In this document: one piece after another, positions 16,811 through 25,822 of the stretch
How the letters are laid out: each line of letters opens with the position of its first letter
Numbering within the stretch: position 1 is the first letter of the stretch
Assembly (NCBI RefSeq): GCF_038719015.1
Contig: NZ_CP152276.1
Location: 3,675,501-3,739,500 of the forward strand
From: Nguyenibacter vanlangensis
GTDB taxonomy: Bacteria; Pseudomonadota; Alphaproteobacteria; Acetobacterales; Acetobacteraceae
Length of the DNA stretch: 64,000 nt
Direction: 5' to 3'
The notes under the pieces: generated by a model
Seen by the model: only the letters and a program-made list of their open reading frames with translations
Database searches by the model: none
What the model was told of the DNA's origin: nothing
Position numbers and translations under genes: made by a program

Positions 16811-18496
16811 TCATGCCGCCAAAACCTCCATCATGGCGTCCAGGTCGTCCATGTATTCCCGCCATTCCCGGTCGTCGAGACGCTTGATGGTCGCGACCTG
16901 GGCAGGGGGCCGTCGAGTGGATTTCCGCTTCTTCACCGGCCTCCCTTCCGCACCGGCTTTGTAGTATTCAACGCACCGGGCGAAGTCGGACCGCATGGCA
17001 AGGTCAAGTTTCTCCTGGGCTTCCGCCGACCACCTGTCTGCCTGCGCTGCCTCGACGCGTTGCGTCCAGTATTCCCGCAGCCCATACATGTATTCCCCGA
17101 AGGCGGCCTTGTCCCGTGCCCGGCCCATCAGGACCAGCTTCGTCCGCCGTAGCGTTGCCGCATTCGGTGTCTTCCCGCCCTTCCTGCGCCTGCTGGCAGG
17201 CTTCGCGGCCTGCTGGCGATACCATGTCGCACGGGACACGCCTGCCGCTTCCCACGGCTTCTCAAAGGCCGCGCTGCCTGTCGCAACCTGAACCCGCCAT
17301 TCCGCGCGGTCGTGGCCGGTGGTGCCATGGGGCCTGTCCGCCCGTCCATCCCGGCGGCGCTTCCGTCTGCGGCGGCCCTCTTTCTCGTCCCGGTCGATGA
17401 GGACCTTCATGTCCTGCATCTCCGCCGAGGTGATGCCCAGGCGGTCGATGATGGTTTCGGCGCGATATTGATAGCTGCCGCGCCCGTCCTCAACGCGCCG
17501 AAGCAAGGTGCTACTGTGCCCGTGAAGTTCGCGGGTGCGGTAATCATCAGGCAACAGCAGCCCGGCAAAGGTCTGGATTTCCGCCCATAGCCGCTCCGGC
17601 TGGTTCTCGAAAATCTGCCCCAGCATGGATGCGCCGATATGACCGAAGATGTCCCGCTGGCCTGCTGGAACGACGCCGCCCCAGCGCAGGCGGACCAGCG
17701 TTCGCAAATCATCCAGCACGGCCCATTGCCATGAGCGCGGCGACTTCTTCGCCGGGGCACACTCGCCATCGCGCCGCGCCCGCTCCCGCGTGATGCTGAC
17801 AACCTGCTCTTTTGCGGCCCGCTCGGCCTTCCTGGCGGCGCCGGCCTCGCGGGCGGCCTTGAGGGCGGCCCTGCTCATGGGAAGAACGGCGTCGGCCAGC
17901 CGGTCGAAATCGTAGCGATGGCCGGTGTCGGCGATAATTCGCACCGGCCTGCCGGATTTGCTGTTGATGCTGCCGACGATGCGCAGGATTCGGGACGCGT
18001 CAACGGCTGACCGGTCCACGAACCACGGCCCGAATTTCTTTACCAGTTCACGGTTTACCCGCACCAGTTTCGTGGCAGCCTGGCCGGGCAGAACGGCAGT
18101 AAACAGCCATTTGCAATAGATGCCCCTGCCACTGTCGATGATGAGCGACGGCGTGGGGATGCCGTGGTCTTCGCAGAATGCGACCAGATGTTCCCCTTGT
18201 TCCCCCGCGTCCAGCGGCTCGGGGGAATTGTAGATGTCAAGGTCAACCCATGTGTGCGTGAACAGTGCAACATGCGTGGCACGCCTCCGAGGGCGAGAAA
18301 AATACGCCTGCGACATGTACCTGTCGGGTTGGCCCTGGGCATTGTCAATCTGAGTTACCATTTCGTCGGCACGGCACATGCGTTGTTTGAGTACGCCATC
18401 CTCCGGGTAATTCAGCGCCCACATCAGGCCCCCAGCCCGTGGCATGATACGTGGCTCATAAATAAGGTCGTCTGGTTCAAGGAGCGCCGCACCCAT
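16811..18496 (-). CDS. PrimPol-like replication primase
   Basis: About 561 residues from the ATG at 18496 (a GTG three codons upstream is an alternative). The N-terminal 210 residues carry an archaeo-eukaryotic primase fold: THTWVDLDIYNSP (D-x-D metal ligands), LIIDSGRGIYCKWLF, and SAVDASRILRIVGSINSK, which matches the motif seen in plasmid PrimPol proteins. The rest is basic and helical, with a possible helix-turn-helix (AAGVSRATWYRQQAA). It probably starts or primes replication of the excised element. A hairpin overlaps its translation start. Confidence 0.75.
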   Translation of the reverse strand: MGAALLEPDDLIYEPRIMPRAGGLMWALNYPEDGVLKQRMCRADEMVTQIDNAQGQPDRYMSQAYFSRPRRRATHVALFTHTWVDLDIYNSPEPLDAGEQGEHLVAFCEDHGIPTPSLIIDSGRGIYCKWLFTAVLPGQAATKLVRVNRELVKKFGPWFVDRSAVDASRILRIVGSINSKSGRPVRIIADTGHRYDFDRLADAVLPMSRAALKAAREAGAARKAERAAKEQVVSITRERARRDGECAPAKKSPRSWQWAVLDDLRTLVRLRWGGVVPAGQRDIFGHIGASMLGQIFENQPERLWAEIQTFAGLLLPDDYRTRELHGHSSTLLRRVEDGRGSYQYRAETIIDRLGITSAEMQDMKVLIDRDEKEGRRRRKRRRDGRADRPHGTTGHDRAEWRVQVATGSAAFEKPWEAAGVSRATWYRQQAAKPASRRRKGGKTPNAATLRRTKLVLMGRARDKAAFGEYMYGLREYWTQRVEAAQADRWSAEAQEKLDLAMRSDFARCVEYYKAGAEGRPVKKRKSTRRPPAQVATIKRLDDREWREYMDDLDAMMEVLAA

Positions 18497-18501
18497 GAAA
18501 A

Positions 18502-18528
18502 ACACCCATCGTCATATGCGATGAGTGT
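18502..18528 (-). promoter_or_regulatory. Inverted repeat at the primase start
   Basis: ACACCCATCG-tcatatg-CGATGAGTGT, 10-bp arms with one mismatch, covers the region just before the primase start codon. It may be an operator or block ribosome access. The next 140 bases to the helicase end contain a GCCCAC...GTGGGC hairpin that could end helicase transcription. Confidence 0.4.
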
Positions 18529-18672
18529 TGAAAACCAGGCCAAAACCAAGGTAATTTAACTCATCGCTCGTCGTCGCGAACTAAGCCCACTTCCCGGTCA
18601 TCGCCTCTGCAAAAGGCTATCGGGGGTGGGCTTTCTAATTGTCCTGTTCCGCAATGCATGATTTCAATGTTA

Positions 18673-20463
18673 TCATGCGGCAATCGCCTGCCCTGGGTCG
18701 TCGTCAAGCCAGCCATCCTCATCGTCGGCTTCTGCTGCTGCCTCAGTTTGGCTGCCCTGACCGTTCAGCGCCGCATCAATGACGCGCTGCTTGCCAATCA
18801 GCTTGCGCGCAAGCATCAGGTCCAGGCTTTGCTCCAGCACGATGTGCTGGACCAGCACGGCATTTCGCTGCCCAAGCCTGTGCGCCCGGTCCTCGGCCTG
18901 GGACATCCCTGATGGGGTCCAGTCCAATTCGGCAAAAATGACGTGGCTGGACGCCGTTAGGGTTAGCCCTACGCCAGCGGCCTGGATGTTCCCGATGAAT
19001 ACCCTCACGTTCTGGTCTGCCTGGAAGCTGTCAACAATCCCCTGCCTCTGCGCCGGGGGCGTGCTGCCAGTGATGCTGACCACCCCGAGGTCGTTCAAGC
19101 CGTCCGCCAGAGCAGCGACGACATCGGAATGATGGGCAAACAGGATAACCTTTCCGCTGCCCTCCACGGCGTCCTTGACGGCTTCGATGACCATCGGAAC
19201 CTTCGCCAGGGCCGTTTCATGCCTGACTTTCGAAATCTCCGTAAAGGCCACCTTCACGCCCTGGCGCAAGGCGGCAATCTGTTCCTCGTATTGCCGTGCC
19301 AGCCTCTCCCTGTCGCCAGCCGCCGCCTTGTCCATTGCCTCCGTATGCAGCCGCTTCGCCTGGGCAAGCCGCGCCCTTGCCGCTGATGCAATTCCAGCCG
19401 CCTTCCGCTCCGCCTCAAGCGCGCGCCGGGTCATGGTCGTATCGGCGGGCAGTTCGATAACCTGGCGGATTTTCTCCGGCAGGTCAGTCAGGACGTCCGA
19501 TTTCAGGCGACGAACCATGACGGTTTCCCGCAACACCCGTTGCAGTTCATCCAGATTGGACGCCCCGCCCATGTCCCAGCCGAACCGGGTGCGGTGCGCA
19601 TTGCAATATCGTTCGGCGAAGGCCATGAGCCTGGGGAACTGCGCTGGAGCCAGCGAATGGAGCAACGGCCATAATTCGATTGGCCTATTCATGATGGGTG
19701 TGCCGGTTAGATACAGGCGTCGCGTCGCGTCGATGCCCTGAACCTTGGCCTTTCCCCCACCAAGAATGCGCTGCGTGCGCTTGGATTCGTGATTCTTCAC
19801 ATAGTGCGCCTCGTCTAGAATCAGCATGTCCCATGGCCGATTCCGGATTGCCTGCTGCACGGGGTTATCCCGGCTGAATAGGTCATATGTGCAGATGAGG
19901 ATTGAATCGTCCGGCGCGGCCTTCGACGTTGCGAACCCGACCGAAAGGTTTCTGTCCCCGAAGTTGCCGAAGCGTCCGATTTCCCGTTGCCAGTTCCGCG
20001 TAAGGCTTGCGGGGCATACGATGAGGATACGGCGCATGGCCTGGTCGCCATTGATGACGCCGATAGCCTGTGCCGTCTTTCCAAGCCCCATATCGTCCGC
20101 CAGCAGGACATTTTGCCGCCCATGGCCAAGCGCGTACGAGATGCCTGCCCGCTGATACGGTAGCCACGACATGCCATCGCCGCAGGGCACGGAAATCGTG
20201 GCATCGGTGGCGCGGCTTTCATCGCGCCGACGCTCCCGCGCGGCTTCGACCTCGCGAAGTGTGGCGTCCAGGCGGACCCGCACCGCTTCATCGCATTCAC
20301 AATCGCTATAGTATGTTAATTCCTTCGCCGCCTCGGGGTTTGTCGTCTGCCACCGATACAGGCTCGGGGACCAATGGAAGCCCTCTTCCTTTGGCATCCA
20401 GCCCTCGGCATATGTGGTTTTCGCCAGCCACAGACGGCGGCCTTCGTCATATGAAAGCTGCAT
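18673..20463 (-). CDS. SNF2-family DEAD/DEAH helicase-like ATPase
   Basis: The ATG at 20461-20463 is chosen: it lies four bases after the preceding gene's stop, and earlier in-frame ATGs fall inside that gene (596 residues). Motifs in order: LPYQRAGISYAL (Q), ADDMGLGKTAQA (Walker A, I), ILIVCPASLTRNWQ (Ia), ILDEAHYVKN (II, DEAH), RLYLTGTPIMNRP (III), then a C-terminal half with AHHSDVVAALADGL, VFIGNIQAAGVGLTL (V) and QAEDRAHRLGQ (VI). The N-terminus resembles the short region of SMARCAL1-like bacterial members. It may remodel replication forks or act in defence; its place with primase and regulator suggests element maintenance. Confidence 0.85.
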   Translation of the reverse strand: MQLSYDEGRRLWLAKTTYAEGWMPKEEGFHWSPSLYRWQTTNPEAAKELTYYSDCECDEAVRVRLDATLREVEAARERRRDESRATDATISVPCGDGMSWLPYQRAGISYALGHGRQNVLLADDMGLGKTAQAIGVINGDQAMRRILIVCPASLTRNWQREIGRFGNFGDRNLSVGFATSKAAPDDSILICTYDLFSRDNPVQQAIRNRPWDMLILDEAHYVKNHESKRTQRILGGGKAKVQGIDATRRLYLTGTPIMNRPIELWPLLHSLAPAQFPRLMAFAERYCNAHRTRFGWDMGGASNLDELQRVLRETVMVRRLKSDVLTDLPEKIRQVIELPADTTMTRRALEAERKAAGIASAARARLAQAKRLHTEAMDKAAAGDRERLARQYEEQIAALRQGVKVAFTEISKVRHETALAKVPMVIEAVKDAVEGSGKVILFAHHSDVVAALADGLNDLGVVSITGSTPPAQRQGIVDSFQADQNVRVFIGNIQAAGVGLTLTASSHVIFAELDWTPSGMSQAEDRAHRLGQRNAVLVQHIVLEQSLDLMLARKLIGKQRVIDAALNGQGSQTEAAAEADDEDGWLDDDPGQAIAA

Positions 20464-20467
20464 GACT

Positions 20468-20761
20468 TTAGCCCTCCGCCTGCTGGCGACGGGCAGCGGC
20501 TTCGGCCTTGGTCGGACGGCCACGCTTCTTATTATTGGCGAGAGCATCAGCCCGCACGACCGCCATCTCTGCAAGCCATGCATCCACATCGGCGGGGCGA
20601 TACAGCACGCGCCGACCGATGCGGATATAGCGGGGGCCTTCGTTTCCTTCGTTTCCAGACCTGAACCGCCATAGCATATGCGCGCTAACACCAATTCGGC
20701 GCGCAGCTTCATCGGCGGTCAGCGTAATAGGTTCTGATTGAATTTGGGGCGCGGACAGCAT
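20468..20761 (-). CDS. AlpA/excisionase-type DNA-binding protein
   Basis: The start at 20759-20761 is chosen because GGAGGG stands seven bases upstream (97 residues). TADEAARRIGVSAHMLWRFR is a winged-helix/HTH_17 motif followed by PRYIRIGRRVLYRPADVDAWL, the classic ending of AlpA and excisionase proteins. The tail is basic (KKRGRPTKAEAAARRQQ). Such proteins regulate integrase genes or bend DNA during excision. It lies between integrase and helicase. Confidence 0.8.
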   Translation of the reverse strand: MLSAPQIQSEPITLTADEAARRIGVSAHMLWRFRSGNEGNEGPRYIRIGRRVLYRPADVDAWLAEMAVVRADALANNKKRGRPTKAEAAARRQQAEG

Positions 20762-20848
20762 AGCGCACCCTCCTTTCATATGAAAAGAGAGGTGCTGCTA
20801 CACCGGGGGGGTCTTCTTTGCCGAAACCTATGGGGACTATTGCGGTCT

Positions 20849-20870
20849 GAAGAACGGGTTGCCGTTCTTC
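20849..20870. terminator. Perfect hairpin in the gap between integrase and regulator
   Basis: GAAGAACGG-gttg-CCGTTCTTC, a 9-bp perfect stem. The 390-base gap 20762-21151 has no convincing gene; this hairpin may end integrase transcription or be a protein site. Confidence 0.35.
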
Positions 20871-21151
20871 CATTCCCATAAGCCTGTCATCTAGGTTCTG
20901 CGCAACGCGCAGTGTGTGGATGGTTCCTCGCCACCCGCACCCTATCAAACGTTCGGACTCTTCGGCACGGGCGTTGCACCCGCTGCCTATCGTCTGTTTA
21001 CGTTCACCCCGGAGCAGTCAGCGTGCGCCGCACATCGACCATCCGTAACTCAAGCAATATCGCACACACTGGCTCAAATTGCAACAATAAATAGCAATCG
21101 CCACAAAATAACTGTTGGGTCAGGCATATTCAGCCAAATTAACGGCGACGC

Positions 21152-22684
21152 TCAACGATTCAGATGCGAGAGGTCTGCGGCAAAACTCACATTCTCATAT
21201 GTGAGCCGTGCTTCTTGCGCGGACAGGTGCTTGCCGTAATTGCTGCCGACTGTCCCGCTGGCGTGGCCGAAAACCTTGTTCATCAGTTCATCACCGATGG
21301 CACCTGCGCGAAGCATCTGACGGCAGGCATGCCGAAATGAATAACCGACCAAATCCGGGCCGGTCAGGCCGATATCGTCAATATATCTGTTCAATCGCTT
21401 GGACCACGCTTGCGGCACATCTCTAGCAACCTTGCCGTTGTGCGGCGGGATGGGGAACAAAAGCCCCCCGTTTCGCTCCATCCGCCTCGCGTAATCGATG
21501 AAACCGGTCCTCTCCAAGTCCGGGATGACCGGAATGAGGCGCTTGCTCTGTCGGGTTTTCGTCGCGTGCAAAGCATTGACGCAATACACGTCCCCCAGCT
21601 TTGTCAGGGCCGCCGGGGAGTAAGCAAGCTCTCCGTGCCTGGCCCCCGTCATCGCCATCACTAGCATGAACCAGTAGTCGCTTATCTTGTCTCGGCAGGC
21701 TCCGGGTGTTGACCGGCTTTCGTGTGATTCGTAGCCAGAGAAGAGAGGGCTCCTGAAAATGAAGACAAGCTCGGATTCAGTGAACGCACGCCGAGCCGTC
21801 CCGTTTTTTTCTTTCTCTGTCCGGTCGCGGACTTGAATGCGCTTGAGATTGATTTCGGGTAGATACTCCCGACCCATGCACCAATCGAAATATGTCACTA
21901 AATGACTTTTTTGCCTGACGACACTATCCCGATTCAGTGTGCCGCCACGGGCGTTCGGGCGTGTTTCCAGGTGGTCGATGTATCGTTGCAGGTCCGCCAG
22001 CTTAACGTGCCGGATTTCCTTGGCCCCCATGTGCTTCTCAAGGTCGCCAAGGGCCGCTCTGTATGATTTCCGGGTTTTCTCACTGATGCCCGGCTTCTTC
22101 GCCAGGAAATCTTCGATGAAGGCTGGCCACGGCTTTGATGACTCGCGCGGAGCCGGCGGGGGCTGAGCCGGAACTGGCTGCGGGACAGGCTGGGAAATGG
22201 GCAGCGGTGCCGGGCCTTCTGGTATCGCTGGGGCCTGCGGGTCATCCCCGAGATACTGACCGACCAGGGCGGCCCTGTCTGCCGCTGCGGTCCCGGCGTC
22301 CACGATTTGCAAGATGGCCGCCCGAACCCGTGGGGCGAGTGTGTTGACCGCCGCCACGTCCTGACTGGCGGCGACGTGCAGGCTGCTCGCCACCCATTCG
22401 GCCACGGCGGCAGTCAGAATCTCGGTCCGGTCGGTGTCGCTGACGACACCCTCGGCGGCCATCATCTCATTAGCCCGACGCCATACCTGACGCCGGAAAT
22501 CATCGAATGCTGACATAAGGCGGCTGACGGTCTCCGTGGCCCGAATTGCGGCGCGGCGGCGGTCGCTCGTGCCAAGGCCACGGACGATATGATGACCGAC
22601 AAACTGCCTCAAGTCGGCGGGGACATGAACCCGGAGATACCAGCCGGGATAGCGGCCCCGGCGATGGATGTAGGGAGTGGACAC
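21152..22684 (-). CDS. Tyrosine integrase of the tRNA-Glu island
   Basis: A 510-residue phage-type integrase. The N-terminus (MSTPYIHRRGRYPGWYLRVH) is the DUF6538 segment typical of large alphaproteobacterial integrases. A SAM-like core-binding domain follows (about 185-270). The catalytic domain shows TGARHGE (Arg I), YSFRHACRQ (H-x-x-R), FGHASG and the nucleophile in YGKH. A proline-rich linker lies near residues 160-185. It reads away from tRNA-Glu. Its closest relative in the window is the integrase at 54496, which shares the layout but targets tRNA-Ser. Confidence 0.9.
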   Translation of the reverse strand: MSTPYIHRRGRYPGWYLRVHVPADLRQFVGHHIVRGLGTSDRRRAAIRATETVSRLMSAFDDFRRQVWRRANEMMAAEGVVSDTDRTEILTAAVAEWVASSLHVAASQDVAAVNTLAPRVRAAILQIVDAGTAAADRAALVGQYLGDDPQAPAIPEGPAPLPISQPVPQPVPAQPPPAPRESSKPWPAFIEDFLAKKPGISEKTRKSYRAALGDLEKHMGAKEIRHVKLADLQRYIDHLETRPNARGGTLNRDSVVRQKSHLVTYFDWCMGREYLPEINLKRIQVRDRTEKEKNGTARRAFTESELVFIFRSPLFSGYESHESRSTPGACRDKISDYWFMLVMAMTGARHGELAYSPAALTKLGDVYCVNALHATKTRQSKRLIPVIPDLERTGFIDYARRMERNGGLLFPIPPHNGKVARDVPQAWSKRLNRYIDDIGLTGPDLVGYSFRHACRQMLRAGAIGDELMNKVFGHASGTVGSNYGKHLSAQEARLTYENVSFAADLSHLNR

Positions 22685-22769
22685 GCGGCGTTCCCATGGT
22701 GCTACTGACTAGTGCCACCAGCGAGAAAACGCTTCCAAATTGTCCTTAAAAATCAACACCTTAGCCGAT

Positions 22770-22845
22770 TGGCGTCCCATAGGGGATTCGAACCCCTGTT
22801 GCCGCCGTGAGAGGGCGGTGTCCTAGGCCTCTAGACGAATGGGAC
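22770..22845 (-). tRNA. tRNA-Glu (CUC)
   Basis: Leftward 76 nt with acceptor arms GTCCCAT/ATGGGAC, anticodon arm CCGCC-CTCTCAC-GGCGG (anticodon CTC), T arm AGGGGTTCGAATCCCCT, discriminator G and encoded CCA. Its 3' end is the integration target of the left island. Confidence 0.92.
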
Positions 22846-22912
22846 AGAAGGCTTGGGCGGCTTCCTATCGTGGGTAGAGCGGGGGGTCAAGTGTCTTGTG
22901 TACAGATTGGGG

Positions 22913-24688
22913 TTATGATTCGGCAATTGCCACGTCACGGATAAAAAAGCCGGCAGTGACCCGGTCGTTCCAGTGTTCTGCACGTAGCCAGCCGGCAAGG
23001 TGTAATGGGGGCGCATTGCGGTCTTCCAACAGCGCGGAAGCTGCCGGATGCTCACCAGCGCGGAATAGCAGGGCCTTCAGGCGGGGACCGCCACCTTCGC
23101 CTTCAACAAGCACGCGCAGTGTGTCGCCCTCGCGTCCGATGCGGTCCGAGCGCACCACGCGCGCACGGGGGACGGCCAGAAGCGGTTCGTCGTTGCCGGC
23201 TCCGAATGGGGCGAGGCGTCCGATATCGGTTGCCAGTTCGGTGGTGGCTGCTGCGACATGCACCATACCTTCGATCTGCATCTCGACTGCATCGGGCAGC
23301 TTGGCTGCGTGAGCAAGACGATGATCAAGGTAGTTGTGCAGCGCCTCGATATTGTCATTGGGCAGCGAGAAGCCGGCTGCCATCGCGTGTCCGCCGCCCG
23401 TCGTCAATATGCCGGCTTGGCGCGCGGCGATGATGGCTGTTCCAAGATCGATGCCGGCGACCGAGCGGCCCGACCCCTTGACGGTGCCGTCCTCGAGTTC
23501 CGCGCCGACAAGCACCGGACGGTTGAAGCGCTCCTTGATCCGTCCCGCGACGATGCCCACCACGCCGGGGTGCCAGTCGCGGCCGGAGAGCAGAAGCACG
23601 GCACGGCCGGCGGCGCGTTGGATTGCGGCTTCGTCAATCGCACGGTCCAGGATGGCGCTTTCGACCGTCTGGCGTCGGCGATTGACGGCGTCCAGCCGCT
23701 CGGCCAGACGGCGGGCTTCGGCTGGATCGGTGCAAAGCAGCAATTCCAGCCCCAGGCTGGATTCTGCAATTCGGCCGCCGGCATTGATGCGTGGGCCGAG
23801 CGCGAAGCCACAGGTGAAGGCCGATAGCGGTTCGCGCGCCCCGGCGATTTCAAGCAGTGCATCAAGGCCGACGCGGCGGCGGCGGCTCATGATTTTCAGG
23901 CCCTGGGTGACCAAGGCGCGGTTCAAACCGGTCAGCGGCATGACGTCGCATACGGTCGCCAGGGCCACGATATCCAGGAACCCCAGCAGATCGGGTTCGG
24001 GTCGGGTCGCGAACCAGCCGGCACGGCGCAGGGCGCGTACTGTGGCGACGGCGGTGAGGAAGGTGACGCCCGCGGCACACAGGCCGTTCTGGCGGGATGT
24101 ACAGTCCAGCCGGTTGGGATTGACGGTGGCGAGAATCGGCGGAACGGCGCCCTCGACCTTGTGGTGATCCAGGACGATACCGTCGGCGCGCCCGGCGAGG
24201 GTGGCGAGGACGTCGCTTGCGGCGGTGCCGCAATCGACGCAGACGACCAGCGTGGCGCCGCGGGCCAGCAGGCTGTCGAGGGCTGGACTGTTTGGACCGT
24301 AGCCTTCGGTCATGCGGTCGGGGATATGGGTGACGACGGGGCAGCCGAAATCACGGAGCAACTGGGTGATGAGGGCGGCGGCGCAGGCGCCGTCGACGTC
24401 GTAATCACCGAAGATGCCGATCGTTTCGCCGTGGCGGACGGCGTGGGCCAGGCGATCGGCGGCGGCATCCATGTCCTGCAGCGCCGAGGGATCGGGCATG
24501 AGGGCGCGGAGCGTCGGGTCGAGGAAGGCGGCGGCGGCGCGGCCGTCGAGGCCGCGGGCGGCGAGCATCTGGCCGACGAGGTCGGAGACGCCCGCCTGCT
24601 GGGCGATCATCAGGCCGATGCGGCCGCCGGCGTTGGCGAGGGCGGGGTCGCGCCAGCGCCAGCGGCGGCCGCTGAGGCTGGAGTCCAC
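22913..24688 (-). CDS. recJ: Single-strand DNA exonuclease RecJ
   Basis: A 591-residue DHH-superfamily protein. FGDYDVDGACAAAL near residue 95, VVCVDCGTAA near 150 and VLDHHKVEG near 173 are the phosphoesterase motifs; GGGHAMAAGF near 440 is the DHHA1 signature; the end is an OB-like part. RecJ degrades single-stranded DNA 5' to 3' in recombination and repair. Length fits the family. It is followed on the same strand by glpX, hom and alaC, all transcribed leftward. Confidence 0.93.
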   Translation of the reverse strand: MDSSLSGRRWRWRDPALANAGGRIGLMIAQQAGVSDLVGQMLAARGLDGRAAAAFLDPTLRALMPDPSALQDMDAAADRLAHAVRHGETIGIFGDYDVDGACAAALITQLLRDFGCPVVTHIPDRMTEGYGPNSPALDSLLARGATLVVCVDCGTAASDVLATLAGRADGIVLDHHKVEGAVPPILATVNPNRLDCTSRQNGLCAAGVTFLTAVATVRALRRAGWFATRPEPDLLGFLDIVALATVCDVMPLTGLNRALVTQGLKIMSRRRRVGLDALLEIAGAREPLSAFTCGFALGPRINAGGRIAESSLGLELLLCTDPAEARRLAERLDAVNRRRQTVESAILDRAIDEAAIQRAAGRAVLLLSGRDWHPGVVGIVAGRIKERFNRPVLVGAELEDGTVKGSGRSVAGIDLGTAIIAARQAGILTTGGGHAMAAGFSLPNDNIEALHNYLDHRLAHAAKLPDAVEMQIEGMVHVAAATTELATDIGRLAPFGAGNDEPLLAVPRARVVRSDRIGREGDTLRVLVEGEGGGPRLKALLFRAGEHPAASALLEDRNAPPLHLAGWLRAEHWNDRVTAGFFIRDVAIAES

Positions 24689-24741
24689 CCCAAGGACGGT
24701 GAGGTCGTCCCTGGGGGGGAGCAGCGCGGTGTCAGGCGGGG

Positions 24742-25737
24742 TCAGTTGGCGCTCCAGGTCTTGGTTGTGAAATCATGGTGTCCCTCGACGAAACGGATCG
24801 TTCCGGACTTGGAACGCATGACGATGGAGTGGGATACGGCGCGCTTGCCGTCGCGGCGGATGCCGCGCAGCAGGGGGCCGGAGGTGACGCCGGTGGCGGA
24901 GAACAGCACGTCGCCCCTGGCCATGTCGTAGAGGCCGAGCTTGCGCGACGGGTCCTGGCCGGGGTCCATTTCGCGGGCGCGGCGGATCTGTTCGTCATTT
25001 TCGAACAAAAGGCGGCCCTGCATCTGGCCGTGGACGCAGCGAACCGCGGCGGCGGCCAGCACGCCCTCGGGCGCGCCGCCCGAACCGGCATAGATGTCCA
25101 CCCGGCTGTCGGGCAGGCACGCGGCGATGGCGGCGGCGACGTCGCCGTCGCTGAGTAGCATGACGCGGGCCCCGGCCTCACGCGTTTTGGCGATCAGTTC
25201 CTCGTGCCGTTCGCGCTCCAGGGCGCAGAGGGTGAGTTCGGAGATGTCCTTGCGCTTGGCGCGGGCGAGTTCGCGCAGGTTGATGCCGATCGCGGCGTCG
25301 AGGTCGACCACGCCGGCCGGCAGGTCGGGGCCGACGACGATCTTCTCCATGTAGATGTCGGGGGCGTGCAGGAAATTCCCGGCCTCGGCCAGCGCGACCA
25401 CGGTCAGGGCGTTGGGCATGTTCTTGGCGCAGAGATTGGTGCCCTCGAGCGGATCGACGGCGATGTCCATCGCCGGGCCGCCGGCGCCGACCTTCTCGCC
25501 GATGAAGAGCATCGGGGCCTCGTCCATCTCGCCCTCGCCGATCACGACCGTGCCGTCGATGGCGACCGTGTCGAAGGCCTGGCGCATGGCCTCGACGGCG
25601 GCGCCGTCGGCCTCGTTCTTACGGCCGCGACCGGTCCAGTGGGAGGCGGCCATGGCGGCGGCCTCGGTCACGCGGACCAGTTCGAGGGCCAGGTTGCGGT
25701 CGGTGACCTGGTAGCCGGCATTCGGTTTGGACGTCAT
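24742..25737 (-). CDS. glpX: Class II fructose-1,6-bisphosphatase
   Basis: 331 residues: ASHWTGRGRKNEADGAAVEAM near 33, TVVIGEGEMDEAPMLFIGE near 58 and DPLEGTNLCA near 94 are the GlpX metal- and phosphate-binding motifs. It hydrolyses fructose-1,6-bisphosphate to fructose-6-phosphate in gluconeogenesis and the pentose phosphate cycle, important in acetic acid bacteria lacking a full glycolysis. The gene follows hom by 85 bases, as in related genomes. Confidence 0.93.
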   Translation of the reverse strand: MTSKPNAGYQVTDRNLALELVRVTEAAAMAASHWTGRGRKNEADGAAVEAMRQAFDTVAIDGTVVIGEGEMDEAPMLFIGEKVGAGGPAMDIAVDPLEGTNLCAKNMPNALTVVALAEAGNFLHAPDIYMEKIVVGPDLPAGVVDLDAAIGINLRELARAKRKDISELTLCALERERHEELIAKTREAGARVMLLSDGDVAAAIAACLPDSRVDIYAGSGGAPEGVLAAAAVRCVHGQMQGRLLFENDEQIRRAREMDPGQDPSRKLGLYDMARGDVLFSATGVTSGPLLRGIRRDGKRAVSHSIVMRSKSGTIRFVEGHHDFTTKTWSAN

Positions 25738-25822
25738 CGCTTAATCCTCTCGTTCTGGCCGGTTCTGGTGCCGGCCGTTCCAGGGGGCGCGATCGCCCCC
25801 CAAACGCGGAGCGGTGGTGGGG

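Larger units (their letters stand above)
1..22773. mobile_element. Integrative and conjugative element at tRNA-Glu, right part (left end outside window)
   Basis: A tyrosine integrase (21152-22684) starts 86 bases from the 3' end of tRNA-Glu and reads away from it, the usual layout for tRNA-targeted islands. Inside lie a relaxase, DotA/TraY-type secretion genes, topoisomerase III, resolvases, a primase, a helicase and an AlpA-like regulator, so the element carries transfer, replication and integration functions. Only two secretion genes and part of the relaxase are visible; the rest should lie to the left. No copy of the tRNA 3' end was found elsewhere in the window, so the other att site must be outside. 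Confidence 0.8.

Noticed and set aside
22774..22845. Second att site for the left island inside the window
   Set aside because: No second copy of the tRNA-Glu 3' end was found; it must lie left of position 1.
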